DNA of 64,000 nucleotides from DASQDN01 sp963825845 (GCA_963825845.1 CAWGVL010000009.1:13853-77852), one strand, 5' to 3'. Shown: positions 9,396 to 19,552, counted from the stretch's first letter. Notes: a model not told the origin generated them from the sequence alone. Program-made: numbers and translations.

Positions 9396-9650
9396 ATGCG
9401 AGATCGCGCGTCTGCACAAGACAAAGCCAGACGCTCCACAGCGATGACCGTGCGGATTCCGGGAGCGTTCATGGAGAGATTAAGAGTGAAACTCGCCCAG
9501 GACGGCGAGAAGTTTCAAAGCAAGACGCTCGAACTTCTCGAAACATACGTGGACGGTACGCCACAGGAGTCAGAACATGATCGGCGTATGAAGATCGCGC
9601 GAGAGGAAATGGAGCGGTTCCGCGAATCGTTCGAAGTTCTCTCCAGGTGA
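9396..9650 (+). CDS. Putative ribbon-helix-helix antitoxin of the Doc-type pair
   Basis: An 84-residue protein. The segment TAMTVRIPGAFMERLRVKLA has the basic beta-strand followed by a helix expected of a ribbon-helix-helix DNA-binding domain, and the charged C-terminal helix (RRMKIAREEMERFRESFEV) would bind the toxin. ATG 9396 gives a basic N-terminal extension; ATG 9444 would start at the strand itself. The stop overlaps the toxin start in a GTGA, the normal coupling for antitoxin-toxin operons, and a tandem palindrome lies just upstream. I base the antitoxin call on position and this fold-like pattern, not on recognition of a named family. Confidence 0.65.
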   Translation: MRDRASAQDKARRSTAMTVRIPGAFMERLRVKLAQDGEKFQSKTLELLETYVDGTPQESEHDRRMKIAREEMERFRESFEVLSR

Positions 9651-10037
9651 CAGAACCCGTCTGGTTAACCATCGAAGACGTGCTCGCGCTCCACACCATG
9701 CAACTGGCAACGTTTGGCGGGCCTGAAGGCATTCGGGATCGAAATGGCATCGAGGCCGCGACATTCCGTCCTCAGCAGCACTGGCATTATGCTGCCGTGC
9801 GTGACGTGTTCCAACTCGCTGCGATCTATGTCGAATCGTTTGCCACGACACAGCACTTCGTTGATGGTAATAAGCGGGTGGCACTTCACTCCGCGTTGTT
9901 GTTTTTGCGTTTGAACGGGTACCGATTGGAAGCCGACCCTTACCTACCTGCCCAAGCCGTTCTCGATGTTGCAAACAAAATCATGACGACCGAACAGATG
10001 GGCGCCTGGTTTCGCCGCGCACTCAAAGAATTCCTAG
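9647..10037 (+). CDS. Doc/Fic-family death-on-curing toxin
   Basis: GTG 9647 begins MTEPVWLTIEDVLALHTMQLA, then FGGPEGIRDRNGIEAA and the Fic motif HFVDGNKRVAL, followed by LLFLRLNGY. This is the Doc subfamily, about 128 residues, whose best-studied member phosphorylates EF-Tu. The Fic-motif His, acidic residue and GNKR are all present, so the active site looks intact. The literal frame has no stop at the end of the domain and stays open to 10444, entirely antisense to the next gene; a TAG at 10035-10037 in the neighbouring frame is the probable natural end, so a one-base error near 10000-10030 is likely. Confidence 0.78.
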
Positions 10038-10765
10038 TCCCGATACTTCCCCTGCAATTGGAACATCCGCACGCGAAATGGATCAAGAAACGAATCGACA
10101 CCGTTCATGAGGCTCACCTTCGTACCCTCGACGTTGTTCCAACGCACCGGTGTCTCCACAACCTTGATCCCGAGCAGTCGAGCGATAAACAGATCCTCTA
10201 CGTCGAAGCCGAATCCATCCAAATGCTGCTTCGGAAAGATCCGTCGCGCCGCGGCCGAACTGTAGAGCTTGAACCCGCACTGGGTGTCCATAAAAGACAA
10301 TCCCGTAATCACCCGCATTACGAAATTGAAAACGCGACCCGCGTATTCCCGGCTGGCAGGCTGATGTACGCCGATCAGCGACCGGTCGAGTGCCCGCGAA
10401 CCGATCGCTACATCCGCTCCGGCCGACGTAGCCGCCATGAATAGCCGGTCGATCTCGCTGATCGGCGCGGACAAGTCCGCGTCAGTGAACAGGATCCAGT
10501 CACCCTTCGCGCCGAGCATACCGTGTCGCACAGCATACCCTTTCCCGCGATTGCCCGGATTCTGCAGCAGCCGAACCCCCGGGTGCGTGGTCGCGTACTG
10601 ACGCACGCATTCAGCAGTTCCGTCTCGAGAACCGTCATCGACGACGATTACCTCGACGAACTCGAATCGGCCGCCGATATACTCCAGGATCGTATCGAGC
10701 GAGCCGGGAAGACGCTTTTCTTCGTTGTAGGCAGGGATAACGATCGAAAGCGAGAGCAACTTCAA
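10034..10765 (-). CDS. Glycosyltransferase family 2, dolichyl-phosphate glucosyltransferase-like
   Basis: A 243-residue GT-A enzyme: SIVIPAYNEEKRLPGSL at the N-terminus, EVIVVDDGSRDGT, GNRGKGYAVRHGM, LFTDADLSAPISEI (the DxD region) and MDTQCGFKLYSSAAARRIFP. The QCGFK block is typical of the Alg5/dolichyl-phosphate-glucose synthase branch of GT2, which transfers a sugar from a nucleotide donor to a polyprenyl phosphate on the inner membrane. No clear C-terminal membrane segments are visible. It is convergent with the toxin gene, meeting it at the stop codons. Confidence 0.85.
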   Translation of the reverse strand: MKLLSLSIVIPAYNEEKRLPGSLDTILEYIGGRFEFVEVIVVDDGSRDGTAECVRQYATTHPGVRLLQNPGNRGKGYAVRHGMLGAKGDWILFTDADLSAPISEIDRLFMAATSAGADVAIGSRALDRSLIGVHQPASREYAGRVFNFVMRVITGLSFMDTQCGFKLYSSAAARRIFPKQHLDGFGFDVEDLFIARLLGIKVVETPVRWNNVEGTKVSLMNGVDSFLDPFRVRMFQLQGKYRD

Positions 10766-10810
10766 ATTCTACCGTGCGCGAACTGACCAATCCGGGGTAT
10801 CATTCGGCTT

Positions 10811-10987
10811 ATGGACGATTGGGAACAGCCAAGTACATCCGCGCAGACCTTCAGCGCAGGCGGCGACATCGAAACCCTGCACAAGGAGTTGGCGCGAGCG
10901 GTCGAGCGAATCGATGCGCTGCAAACGCCGCGTTGCCGAATCGAAGCGCAGGTAAGCGGAACAAGAACCAAGACCTTCGGAGCCTGA
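10811..10987 (+). CDS. Small protein of unknown function, possible coiled coil
   Basis: A 58-codon frame from ATG 10811: MDDWEQPSTSAQTFSAGGDI followed by a heptad-like ETLHKELARAVERIDALQ. The last third may be out of frame, since the neighbouring frame gives a basic tail ending at a TAA near 10956. It sits 46 bases before lysS on the same strand. I recognise no family; the call rests on composition and position. Confidence 0.4.
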   Translation: MDDWEQPSTSAQTFSAGGDIETLHKELARAVERIDALQTPRCRIEAQVSGTRTKTFGA

Positions 10988-11033
10988 TCTCCCGAACGGC
11001 GCCCCGTATAATGAGGGTTCCAGGGAGATCTAA

Positions 11034-12544
11034 TTGTCGCTTGAGCGAGAGCTGATTCAGCAACGTACGCAACGTATCCGTGAAATTGAAGCGCTTGGGT
11101 TTAAACCGTATGGCCAGCGCTATGAAGCCTCGCACAACATTCCGGAGATTTTGGCAGCTTACGGTTCTAAGTCTTCTGAGGAACTGGACGCCAATCGTGT
11201 ATCCGTAAAGATCAGCGGCCGCATTCACACCATGCGGCGGATGGGCAAAGCCGGCTTCGCTCACTTGATGCAGAACGGCGAGAAGCTCCAGGTATATGTC
11301 AAGAAAGATGCGGTCTCCGGACACCGACTACCAACTCTGGTCCTGATCGATCTCGGCGACATCGTGGGTGTCGAGGGCTACTTGTTCCGCACCCGCACCG
11401 GTGAACTAAGCGTACACGCCGAGAAGCTCTACTTTCTTTCCAAGATTCTGCTCGCCATGCCGGAAAAATGGCACGGCCTGGAGGATGTCGAGACGCGGTA
11501 TCGCCAGCGGTATCTCGATCTGATCGCCAATCCGGAAGTCCGGCGTGGCATTCGTCACGCGAGCTAAGGTCATCTCTTCATTCCGCCGCCAACTCGAAGC
11601 ACGCGACTTCATCGAAGTGGAGACGCCGATGATGCAGCCTCTTTACGGCGGCGCGGCGGCGCGTCCGTTCGTGACGCATCACAACACGCTCGACATCGAT
11701 CTTTATCTCCGCGATCGCGCCTGAGCTGTATTTGAAGCGCCTCGTCGTCGGCGGGCTCGAGCGCGTTTACGAGATCAACCGGAACTTCCGCAACGAAGGC
11801 ATCTCGACGCAGCACAACCCCGAGTTCACGATGCTCGAGTTTTACCAGGCCTACACGGACTACCGCGGGTCTGATGGACTTGACCGGAGAATTATTGCGT
11901 CAGGTCGCTATCGATGCCACGGGGTCCACGCAGGTCGAATACGAAGGCCAGACCATCGACTTCGACAACATCCGGCGATTCTCATGCGCGAAGCTGTAGT
12001 CGAGTTCTGGACCGGCGCGGACAAACCCACGCTCGACAATGTCCGCGACCCGGAGTGGCTGTCACGTCATTCGAGTAAAGCAACCGCCGGCGAACGCCTG
12101 GTGGACATCTTCGAGCGCGTATGCGAGAAGCATCTCATCCAGCCGACGATCATCTACGATTACCCTGTCGAAACGTCGCCGTTGTCTAAGAACAAGGCGG
12201 ACGAACCCGATTTCGTCGAGAGGTTCGAAATCTATATCGCAGGCATGGAGATCGGCAACGCATACACCGAGTTGAACGATCCGCAAGAGCAGCGCCGCCG
12301 GTTTGAGATGCAACTCGGAATGGCGGAACGCGGCGATGAGGAAGCACATCGCATGGATGAGGATTATTTGCGCGCGCTCTGCTACGGCATGCCGCCGACA
12401 GGGGGAGAAGGCATCGGAATCGACCGAGTGGCGATGGTGATGACCGGCTCGAAATCGATCCGCGACGTCATTCTTTTTCCATTGCTGCGGCCTGAGGGCG
12501 AAATCGGTATCGCTGAAGATCTTCGCGCCGCTGAACGGTCGTGA
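11034..12544 (+). CDS. lysS: Lysyl-tRNA synthetase class II, frameshifted
   Basis: Charges tRNA(Lys). TTG 11034 begins SLERELIQQRTQRIREIEAL, followed by the OB-fold anticodon-binding domain (ISGRIHTMRRMGKAGFAHL) up to YRQRYLDLIANPEVRR. Coding then jumps frame near 11550 (FIEVETPMMQPLYGGAAARP, motif 1), near 11720 (YLKRLVVGGLERVYEINRNF, then FRNEGISTQHNPEFTMLE, motif 2), near 11875 and near 11975, and finishes with motif 3 GGEGIGIDRVAMVMTG. All three class II motifs are present and the span fits about 500 residues. Four indels in an essential gene argue for sequence error. The stop overlaps the next gene in a GTGA. Confidence 0.92.
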
Positions 12545-13774
12545 AGGAGTTTCGAACTCTTTGTCGCTCTGCGGTACTTGCGCGCAAAACGCAAGCAGGC
12601 GGTAATCTCGGTAATAACGGTCATCTCGATTCTCGGCGTTGCCGCTGGAGTGATGGCTCTTGTGATTGCGCTTGCCATCAACAATGGTTTCCGAGGCACT
12701 CTGCAGCGCAACCTGCTATCCGCGACGGCTCACATCAGCATCCTCGAGAAAGAACCCGGCTACGGCATCGAGAATTGGCGTGAGCTTATAACGAAGCTTC
12801 GGAACCTGCCTGGAGTCACGAGCGCAGCGCCCTCTTTCTATGGCCAAGTGATGATGCTTGGGCCAAGGCAGTCGACGGGCGCGCTCGTCAAGGGTGTAGA
12901 GCCGTCGACCGCGACGCTTCAAACCGAGATGCTGTCTCACCTCAAGCAAGGTTCCATCGCAAATCTCGAAAAGACCAGCGGTCAACCGGGCATCATTCTT
13001 GGATCCAAACTCGCGCAGACGCTCGGAATCGGATTCAACGATGTCGTCCGTGTAGCGTCGCCGCAAGGAGAGATGACTCCGATGGGCCCACGCATAACGG
13101 AGTATCGTTTTCGAGTGGTTGGAATCTTCGAGTCTGGCTTTTACGATCTTGATGCGAACTGGGCGTATACCAAGTTGTCATCGGCACAGGTGCTGTTCAA
13201 CGTCGAGGATGTGGTCAACTCAATCGAGCTCCGGGTAGCTGAGATCTACAAAGCCCCTGAAATTGCAGCAGCGGCAGACCGCATCATCGGACCGCGACTC
13301 GCAGCCGCAACGTGGATGGAGCAGAATCGGCCGATCCTGAATGCGCTGCAGATGGAAAAGGTAGTGACTGTCATCACGATCGGACTCATCCAACTCGTAG
13401 CCGCGTTGAACATCCTGATCGCGCTCATCATGATGGTGATGGAAAAGTACAAAGACATCGCGATCCTGATGTCGATGGGCGCTCGTCATCAGCAGATCCG
13501 GCGCATCTTCGTGCTCCAAGGCGTCATGATTGGCGTTGTGGGAGCCATCCTCGGACTGGTCGCCGGGTATTCCTTGTCCTACTTCGCAAATCGCTACCAG
13601 TGGATCAGCCTCGATCAGGAGGTGTATTCATTTGCATTCGTCCCCTTCGAGCCGCGCAGCATCGATGCGCTCTGGATCGCCGCTGTCGCCATAGGCGTAA
13701 GCTTCATCGCAACAATCTACCCCGCGCGAAATGCAACCCAGATCGTGCCTGTAGAAGCCCTGAGGTACGAATAG
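12541..13774 (+). CDS. LolC/LolE-type ABC transporter permease
   Basis: About 410 residues with the FtsX-like permease layout: an N-terminal membrane segment after FVALRYLRAKRKQAVISVIT, a periplasmic domain of about 220 residues, then three membrane segments (ITIGLIQLVAALNILIALIM, VVGAILGLVAGYSLS, ALWIAAVAIGVSFIATI) and PARNATQIVPVEALRYE. LolC/E move outer-membrane lipoproteins onto LolA. The natural start is GTG 12541 overlapping the lysS stop; one base too many near 12551 puts ELFVALRYL out of frame, so the uninterrupted frame begins only at TTG 12578. No LolD-like ATPase gene is adjacent. Confidence 0.85.
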
Positions 13775-13777
13775 CGA

Positions 13778-15610
13778 ATGTGCGGTATTTCCGGCTTCAC
13801 TCATCGCGAGTGGCTGCCCGCGCCATCCCTAATCGCTGAATCCGCACGCTGCATCCACCATCGCGGTCCGGATCAAACGGGAACCTACGAATCGCATGTG
13901 GTGTCCATGGGAGCTGTGCGGCTGAAGATTATCGATCTCGCCGGCGGCGATCAACCGATGCGCGCAAGCAACGGCGATGTGGTGATCGTGTTCAATGGCG
14001 AAGTCTACAACCACGCCGAGATCCGCAATGAACTCGAGTCGCTCGGTGTTCGATTTCAATCCCATTGCGATACGGAAGTCGTCCTCCGCGCGTACGTGCA
14101 CTGGGGGAAGCGATCGTTCGAACGGCTTCGCGGAATGTTCGCGTTCGCCATCTGGACAGAGTCCGAACGGCGACTGATCCTTGTACGCGACCGTCTCGGC
14201 ATCAAGCCCTTGTATGTCTATCGACGCGGCGACGATCTCTATTTCGGATCCGAACTGAAAACCCTCTTCGCCCATCCTGAAATCGACCGGCGCATCGATC
14301 CTACCGGCCTGAATCTATATCTTTCTCTGAACTATATCCCCGGCACTCACACCATGGTTCAGGGCATCGAGAAACTCAGACCGGGAACATGGCTGGAGTG
14401 GCACGATGGCCGCGTCACGCAGGACGCATATTGGCGGCTCGAATTTGCCTCTCGGTCGACAATGCTGGATACGGCGAAAGAAGAACTCGACGCTTTGTTG
14501 AAATCCGCGATGAAGGAACACCTCATCTCGGACGTCCCGCTGGGCGTGTGGTCAAGCGGCGGTGTCGACTCGTCCACCGTTGTCCACTACGCGTCTGAAG
14601 CGGCCGGCCGGCAGTTGAAGACGTTCTCCGTGTCATTCCAGGGCCGTAGTTTTGACGAGAGTCCCTGGTTCCGGGAAATCGCCGCCAAGTACAACACGGA
14701 CCATCACGAATTCGACCTGCATCCCGAAGTCGAGATTCACGATGTCATTGATCAGATGTCGTACTTCTCCGATGAGCCGAGCTCGGACGCAGGCGCCGTC
14801 CCCGTATGGTTTCTGTCGAGGATGAGCCGTCAGCATGTCACTGTCGCGCTCAGCGGCGAGGGAGCGGACGAATTATTCGGCGGGTATCAGACGTATCTTG
14901 CCGATGAGTACGCGCGCAGGCTCCAGCTCCTTCCCACGCCTCTTCGCAAAGCCGGGCTTGGCGTAGCGAACCTTTTGCCCGTGTCCGACGATAAGATCAG
15001 CTTCGAGTACAAACTAAAGCGCATGCTCGCGGGATCGTTGTTGCCCGCCAATGAAGCGCATTTCTTCTGGAACGGAACCTGGTCGCAGGATCAGCGGCGG
15101 AGATTGTTGAAAACCTTCCGCGAAGTGCGGCTTCCTGGAGGAGATCCCTTGCTCGTCGACCAGCAGAATTACCTTCCCGACGACATCCTCTACAAGACGG
15201 ATCGCATGAGCATGGCGCATTCGCTCGAAGTCCGCCCGCCGTTCCTCGATCATCGCATCGTGGAATTCGCCGCCCGCCTCCCGCACGATCTGAAGATTCG
15301 CGGATCGACCCTCAAGTACATCCTTCGCGAGTTGATGCGTGACAAGCTCCCACAATCGGTGCTGACCCGATCGAAGCAAGGTTTCGACATCCCGACGCAC
15401 CACTGGTTTCGGACGATTCTGAAAGATCGCCTGCTTGATACGGTCAATCGAGAGTCGGTCGAGGCAACAGGACTTTTTCACTGGCCGGGTGTCCACCGGG
15501 CCATCGCCGACCATCTCGATCGACGCGCAAATTACGGCTACCATTTATGGGGATTATTGATGCTATTTCTATGGATTCGCCGGTGGAAATTGAGTCGTGT
15601 GAACACCTGA
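13778..15610 (+). CDS. asnB: Asparagine synthase (glutamine-hydrolysing)
   Basis: A 610-residue enzyme. MCGISGF at the N-terminus supplies Cys2, the nucleophile of the glutamine amidotransferase domain (residues about 2-200, with GPDQTGTY and VFNGEVYNHAEI). The synthetase domain has the PP-loop GVWSSGGVDSSTVVHYA near residue 260 and ALSGEGADELFGGY near 355, then YKTDRMSMAHSLEVRPPFLD. It transfers ammonia from glutamine to aspartate or, in cell-surface gene clusters, to a carboxyl group of another substrate. The start is fixed by Cys2. It begins three bases after the permease stop. Confidence 0.92.
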   Translation: MCGISGFTHREWLPAPSLIAESARCIHHRGPDQTGTYESHVVSMGAVRLKIIDLAGGDQPMRASNGDVVIVFNGEVYNHAEIRNELESLGVRFQSHCDTEVVLRAYVHWGKRSFERLRGMFAFAIWTESERRLILVRDRLGIKPLYVYRRGDDLYFGSELKTLFAHPEIDRRIDPTGLNLYLSLNYIPGTHTMVQGIEKLRPGTWLEWHDGRVTQDAYWRLEFASRSTMLDTAKEELDALLKSAMKEHLISDVPLGVWSSGGVDSSTVVHYASEAAGRQLKTFSVSFQGRSFDESPWFREIAAKYNTDHHEFDLHPEVEIHDVIDQMSYFSDEPSSDAGAVPVWFLSRMSRQHVTVALSGEGADELFGGYQTYLADEYARRLQLLPTPLRKAGLGVANLLPVSDDKISFEYKLKRMLAGSLLPANEAHFFWNGTWSQDQRRRLLKTFREVRLPGGDPLLVDQQNYLPDDILYKTDRMSMAHSLEVRPPFLDHRIVEFAARLPHDLKIRGSTLKYILRELMRDKLPQSVLTRSKQGFDIPTHHWFRTILKDRLLDTVNRESVEATGLFHWPGVHRAIADHLDRRANYGYHLWGLLMLFLWIRRWKLSRVNT

Positions 15611-15742
15611 ATTGAAGATTGTTGAGACGAACCTTCTAGAATGACAACTTACCTTACATAGCACCACCCGTACTCCGGATGCACTGCCATGTGCCCTGAG
15701 CCGTGGAGTGTCGTTTTCGGAGGATGTTTGTTTCGTATAGTT

Positions 15743-18700
15743 ATGTCTTTGTCTGCGCTGCTACTGGTAGCGTCCATCGCTCCCGCGCAGTCGACCTCTT
15801 CCCCTTTCATCTGCCAGACGAGTGCGGGCGTGCCGCCGGTAGTGCGCGCAGAGAGTCGCACCGAGATAGTCGGCGACTACGTCGTAATGTGCTCCGGCGG
15901 TACGCAGGGCCAGCCCGTCACCGCGAGTTTCACGATGTTTCTGAATACGAATGTCACCAGCCGCGTCCTATCGGATAACGGCACGTCCGAAGCGCTGCTG
16001 CTTGTCGACGAGCCAGGCAGCGCGCAGCAGGCAGTCGGAGTGAACGTTTTCGCTGCAAAGAAAGGACCGCAAGGCGAGAACTCCCTATTATTCGCGGATG
16101 TTCCATTCACTCAACCCGGCAGTGGCCCGGCACGCATATTCCGATTTACAAATATACGCGTTGACGCGTCGTTGGTGGGAGCGTCCAGCACACTGGTTCC
16201 TTCACAGATTGTTGCGTTCCTCTCGGTCAACGCATCCCACTCGGTAGCCATCGACAACCCGCAGCAGACCGTCGCGTTCGTACTATCGGCGATCCAATCA
16301 TCCGTGCGTCTTCCCGACGACACCGGCGGCTCCGTTTTGCTCCCGTCCTGCACGTCACAAAACACAGCACTCCTGAACTCTCCGACAGCCACAACAGGGA
16401 CGGCATCTTTCGATCTGCGGTTCCGTGAGGGCGTTCAGATATCGTTCAAAACCCGATCCAATGGACCCGATCTGTTAACACCATCGGCACAGGACATCCC
16501 AGGCGTGGTGTTCAACACAGAAACCGGCTTTTTCAATCCGCAATATCCGGTAGCTGACAGCCTGCATCGAGCCGGAATGGCGGACCACGGCACGAAGTTG
16601 ATGGCCCGTTTTTCCCAGATTTCTCCAGGTGTGAAGCTGTTTGTCACCACGTCGGCCAAGACTCGCACGATTTCGCCTAGTACTGCCGTGCTGGTTGCTA
16701 CTGACAACGCGGAAGCCGGCCCATGGGCGCCCCTCAGCCCAACGACCACCGCCGTGATCAGCGGTGAGACCGTAGGCATACGGCCGCTCGATATTACAAA
16801 CGGCGTCGCGACGGCCGTGTGGGAGGTGACCAATGCAAACCCATCGGAAATTGACAGCCTAAAAGCCGCCGTTCTCGTGGCATACCAAGGCCCGATTGCA
16901 TCGGGAATCATGTATGTGGCCACGTCACTCGCTCCGATTCGCGCATCGAGCGTGATGAGCTCGACCGCGCCGATTCCCGGTTTCGGCGATCGCTCTTCTA
17001 CAGACCTGGTGACGTTCACGCCTGAATGTTCCGCTCCCGCCGACCTGACGGCCCCTCTGCTGACCGGCGCGAATACCGTTTACCAGGGTCAGACACTTCC
17101 CGTGACCGTGACCCTTCGCAATATCGGAGCCGGCCCTGCCGGCGGTTTCAGTGCGGTAGTGAGTCTCTTTTCGTCATCAGCGATGACGACGGTCCTCTCC
17201 AGCGCGGCGGCATGCACGTTCGAATCTCTTGCGGCCGCCGCGAGCGCGACCTGCCAGCGCGATCTGCCGATTCCCGCCGGGTTGACACCGGGGACATACT
17301 ATGCCGGAATCGTGGTCGACGGCGCCAACAGCGTACCCGAGGTCGATAAAACAAATAACAAAGCGAGTTATGCAGTAGCGGTCCAGTTGAGACCTGTTTC
17401 AGCGCCCCAGCCCGCCGCGATCGCGCCCGCCTCCGGATCGGGATACGCCCAAACCTTCGCGGCCACATTTCTGACACAAAAGCCAAATGGCGGCGAACCC
17501 GACGCGGTGTACTTTCTGGCGGCCCCCACAATCACCGCCGTGAACGCCTGTCTTATCGAATACACCCCGATATCAGGAACGTTTCGCCTGTTAGCGAACG
17601 ATGGCGCCACCTGGAGCGCTTCCATGACCACCGGCGGCACGGACCTGCAGAATAGTCAGTGCACCGTGCACGGGACCAGCTCCGGCTCGATCAACATGCT
17701 CAGTGACACGCTGCAGCGCAACCTGGTCAACTACGCGGTTACATTCAAGTCCGGATATGGTGGATCGAAGAACCTGTATCTACTGGCAATGAACACCGCC
17801 CTTGGGCTGAACAGCGGATGGGTAACGATCGGAGCCTGGGATGTGCCATCTGCCGGAGCCGTAGTCTCGCTGCAGCCTCTCAACGGCGGAGCTACGTCGG
17901 GAACGTTTACGTCGACATTTCACCATACGGGTGGCGCCAACGCCCACTATCTTGGATACACTCTCTTTCTCCCGACGCCGAACGTCGTGAACTATACCGC
18001 CCAAGGCACTTGTCTGGTCGAATACAACCGCATCAGCAAAGGCGTGCGATTGATCGACAACGCCGGAACGGGTTGGCTCGGGGGCGCACCGATCAGCAGC
18101 ACAGCTCAATCTTTATCGAACAACCAATGCACTATCCAGGTCTCTGCGATGACAGCGACCATCGACGGCAATACGATGATCGTAACCATCCCTGTCACGT
18201 TCAAGTTGTCCATAGGTCCAGTCCTCGGCACGTTCCTTCAGGCGCTCGACGTCAATGGGAACTGGACGGGGATGACGCAATTCGGAAACTGGGGAGTGCC
18301 AGGAGCGCAGCAGACCCGAGTGGGACCGGCGTTCGCGGGCATAGGAATTCAGGCGGCCGCAACACTTAATAGCCGAAAACTGACAACATACATTGCACAT
18401 CCAGCGGGCGCGGCCGGCCTCAGCATGATCACTATGCTCGCCGCGTCCGGCATAAGCGCGACGAAGACCTGTCAGGTCGTCTTTATCCCCGGCCTCGGCA
18501 TTAACCTTATCGATGACACGCGCACCGCGATGGTCTCCCCAACTTGGGCGACTCCTGGAGAGAACGTTACGCTCGCAAACAGCCAGTGCTCCTTCAACGC
18601 AAACGGTGTCGTCTGGCAGCCGGGCCCAACTTCCGTCCTTACCATGCCAATGACGTTTGCCTCGCCCGGGTTGTCCGGCGTTCAGACCATCTACGTCAAT

Positions 18701-18763
18701 GCCTTCGATGTCACCGGCAGAACGACCCACTGGGTAACCGCCGGGTCGGTCACCGTGCCTTAA
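15743..18763 (+). CDS. Large secreted protein with CARDB domain and three C-terminal repeats
   Basis: I choose ATG 15743, which starts MSLSALLLVASIAPAQS, a clean signal peptide; the open frame begins 18 codons earlier. The 1006-residue protein has an N-terminal half I do not recognise, a CARDB-type Ig-like domain at about residues 432-545 (LPVTVTLRNIGAGPAGGFS, VPEVDKTNNKASYAV), and three diverged modules of about 140 residues starting near 559, 708 and 868. Each module has one Cys before a short strand, a LLAND/LIDN/LIDD-type segment, NSQC or NNQC, and an end near W-x5-W-x-VP or similar. The Cys pair may form a disulfide. Likely cell-surface or extracellular; function unknown. It overlaps the convergent methyltransferase by 14 bases. 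Confidence 0.78.
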   Translation: MSLSALLLVASIAPAQSTSSPFICQTSAGVPPVVRAESRTEIVGDYVVMCSGGTQGQPVTASFTMFLNTNVTSRVLSDNGTSEALLLVDEPGSAQQAVGVNVFAAKKGPQGENSLLFADVPFTQPGSGPARIFRFTNIRVDASLVGASSTLVPSQIVAFLSVNASHSVAIDNPQQTVAFVLSAIQSSVRLPDDTGGSVLLPSCTSQNTALLNSPTATTGTASFDLRFREGVQISFKTRSNGPDLLTPSAQDIPGVVFNTETGFFNPQYPVADSLHRAGMADHGTKLMARFSQISPGVKLFVTTSAKTRTISPSTAVLVATDNAEAGPWAPLSPTTTAVISGETVGIRPLDITNGVATAVWEVTNANPSEIDSLKAAVLVAYQGPIASGIMYVATSLAPIRASSVMSSTAPIPGFGDRSSTDLVTFTPECSAPADLTAPLLTGANTVYQGQTLPVTVTLRNIGAGPAGGFSAVVSLFSSSAMTTVLSSAAACTFESLAAAASATCQRDLPIPAGLTPGTYYAGIVVDGANSVPEVDKTNNKASYAVAVQLRPVSAPQPAAIAPASGSGYAQTFAATFLTQKPNGGEPDAVYFLAAPTITAVNACLIEYTPISGTFRLLANDGATWSASMTTGGTDLQNSQCTVHGTSSGSINMLSDTLQRNLVNYAVTFKSGYGGSKNLYLLAMNTALGLNSGWVTIGAWDVPSAGAVVSLQPLNGGATSGTFTSTFHHTGGANAHYLGYTLFLPTPNVVNYTAQGTCLVEYNRISKGVRLIDNAGTGWLGGAPISSTAQSLSNNQCTIQVSAMTATIDGNTMIVTIPVTFKLSIGPVLGTFLQALDVNGNWTGMTQFGNWGVPGAQQTRVGPAFAGIGIQAAATLNSRKLTTYIAHPAGAAGLSMITMLAASGISATKTCQVVFIPGLGINLIDDTRTAMVSPTWATPGENVTLANSQCSFNANGVVWQPGPTSVLTMPMTFASPGLSGVQTIYVNAFDVTGRTTHWVTAGSVTVP

Positions 18764-19517
18764 GCCCGCTGACCATTCCAAACGCCAGGTCCGAGCGGAA
18801 CTCGAGGCTCTCGCCTCGCTGTTCCGCTCGAACAACCGCCAACTCAATCTTTTGCAGCCCCGCGGCATAAACATCGTCCGAGAGCAGCGCGAGCAGCGAG
18901 TTGCTTTCCTTCTTTAGAAACGGATCGGCCAGGACCCCGCGTCCTGTATATCGCAAACCAGAATTGTCGACGATTCGCAGTTCCACATCGTCCAGACCGG
19001 CCTCCGAGGACCAATCGACAACCTGCCCGAACGACGGGTAGCGCCGCATGTCTAACTCGAACGCGCCTTCAAAGTAATCGTACGGATATCGCCGCCGAAC
19101 CGCCCGAGGATCGATGCCGATCGTCGCCAGCATTCCTCCGGGCTTCAGCAGCATCGCCGCATCCTTGATGAACGCACGCGCGTCATGGAAATGATGGATC
19201 GCATTCACGGTGTAGATGACATCGAACGATCCAGCACGAAACGGAAGCATGTTCGCCCTCGCGTATACCAGATCCGCCAATCCACGCGCCTGCGTGAGCA
19301 TGCCCATCGATGCATCGACGCCGACGACTAACCCTCCAGCCCGTCTCAGCGGCTCTATCCACCGGCCAGTCCCGCACCCGACCTCCAGCACCTTCGCCGC
19401 ACGAGACCGCCGAACAACCTCGATCAGTGCCCGCTCGATTCCGTCCAGACGGTACTCCTGATATCTCGCGTTATAAGAGCCGGCAAGCGAATCGTAGTCA
19501 ACGCGCGAACGATCCAT
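18750..19517 (-). CDS. Class I SAM-dependent methyltransferase
   Basis: A 255-residue protein from ATG 19517 (MDRSRVDYDSLAGSYNARYQ); the open frame extends 15 codons further but would overlap the start of the divergent glycosyltransferase. The Rossmann fold is shown by VLEVGCGTGRWIEPL (SAM-binding glycine loop), VVGVDASMGM, ARANMLPFRAGSFDVIY and the post-IV segment MLLKPGGMLATIGID. The substrate is not predictable; small-molecule members of the Methyltransf_11 type look most similar. Confidence 0.85.
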   Translation of the reverse strand: MDRSRVDYDSLAGSYNARYQEYRLDGIERALIEVVRRSRAAKVLEVGCGTGRWIEPLRRAGGLVVGVDASMGMLTQARGLADLVYARANMLPFRAGSFDVIYTVNAIHHFHDARAFIKDAAMLLKPGGMLATIGIDPRAVRRRYPYDYFEGAFELDMRRYPSFGQVVDWSSEAGLDDVELRIVDNSGLRYTGRGVLADPFLKKESNSLLALLSDDVYAAGLQKIELAVVRAEQRGESLEFRSDLAFGMVSGLKAR

Positions 19518-19552
19518 AGCTACGATTCTCGCCTGTCCTCGATAATGGACAG

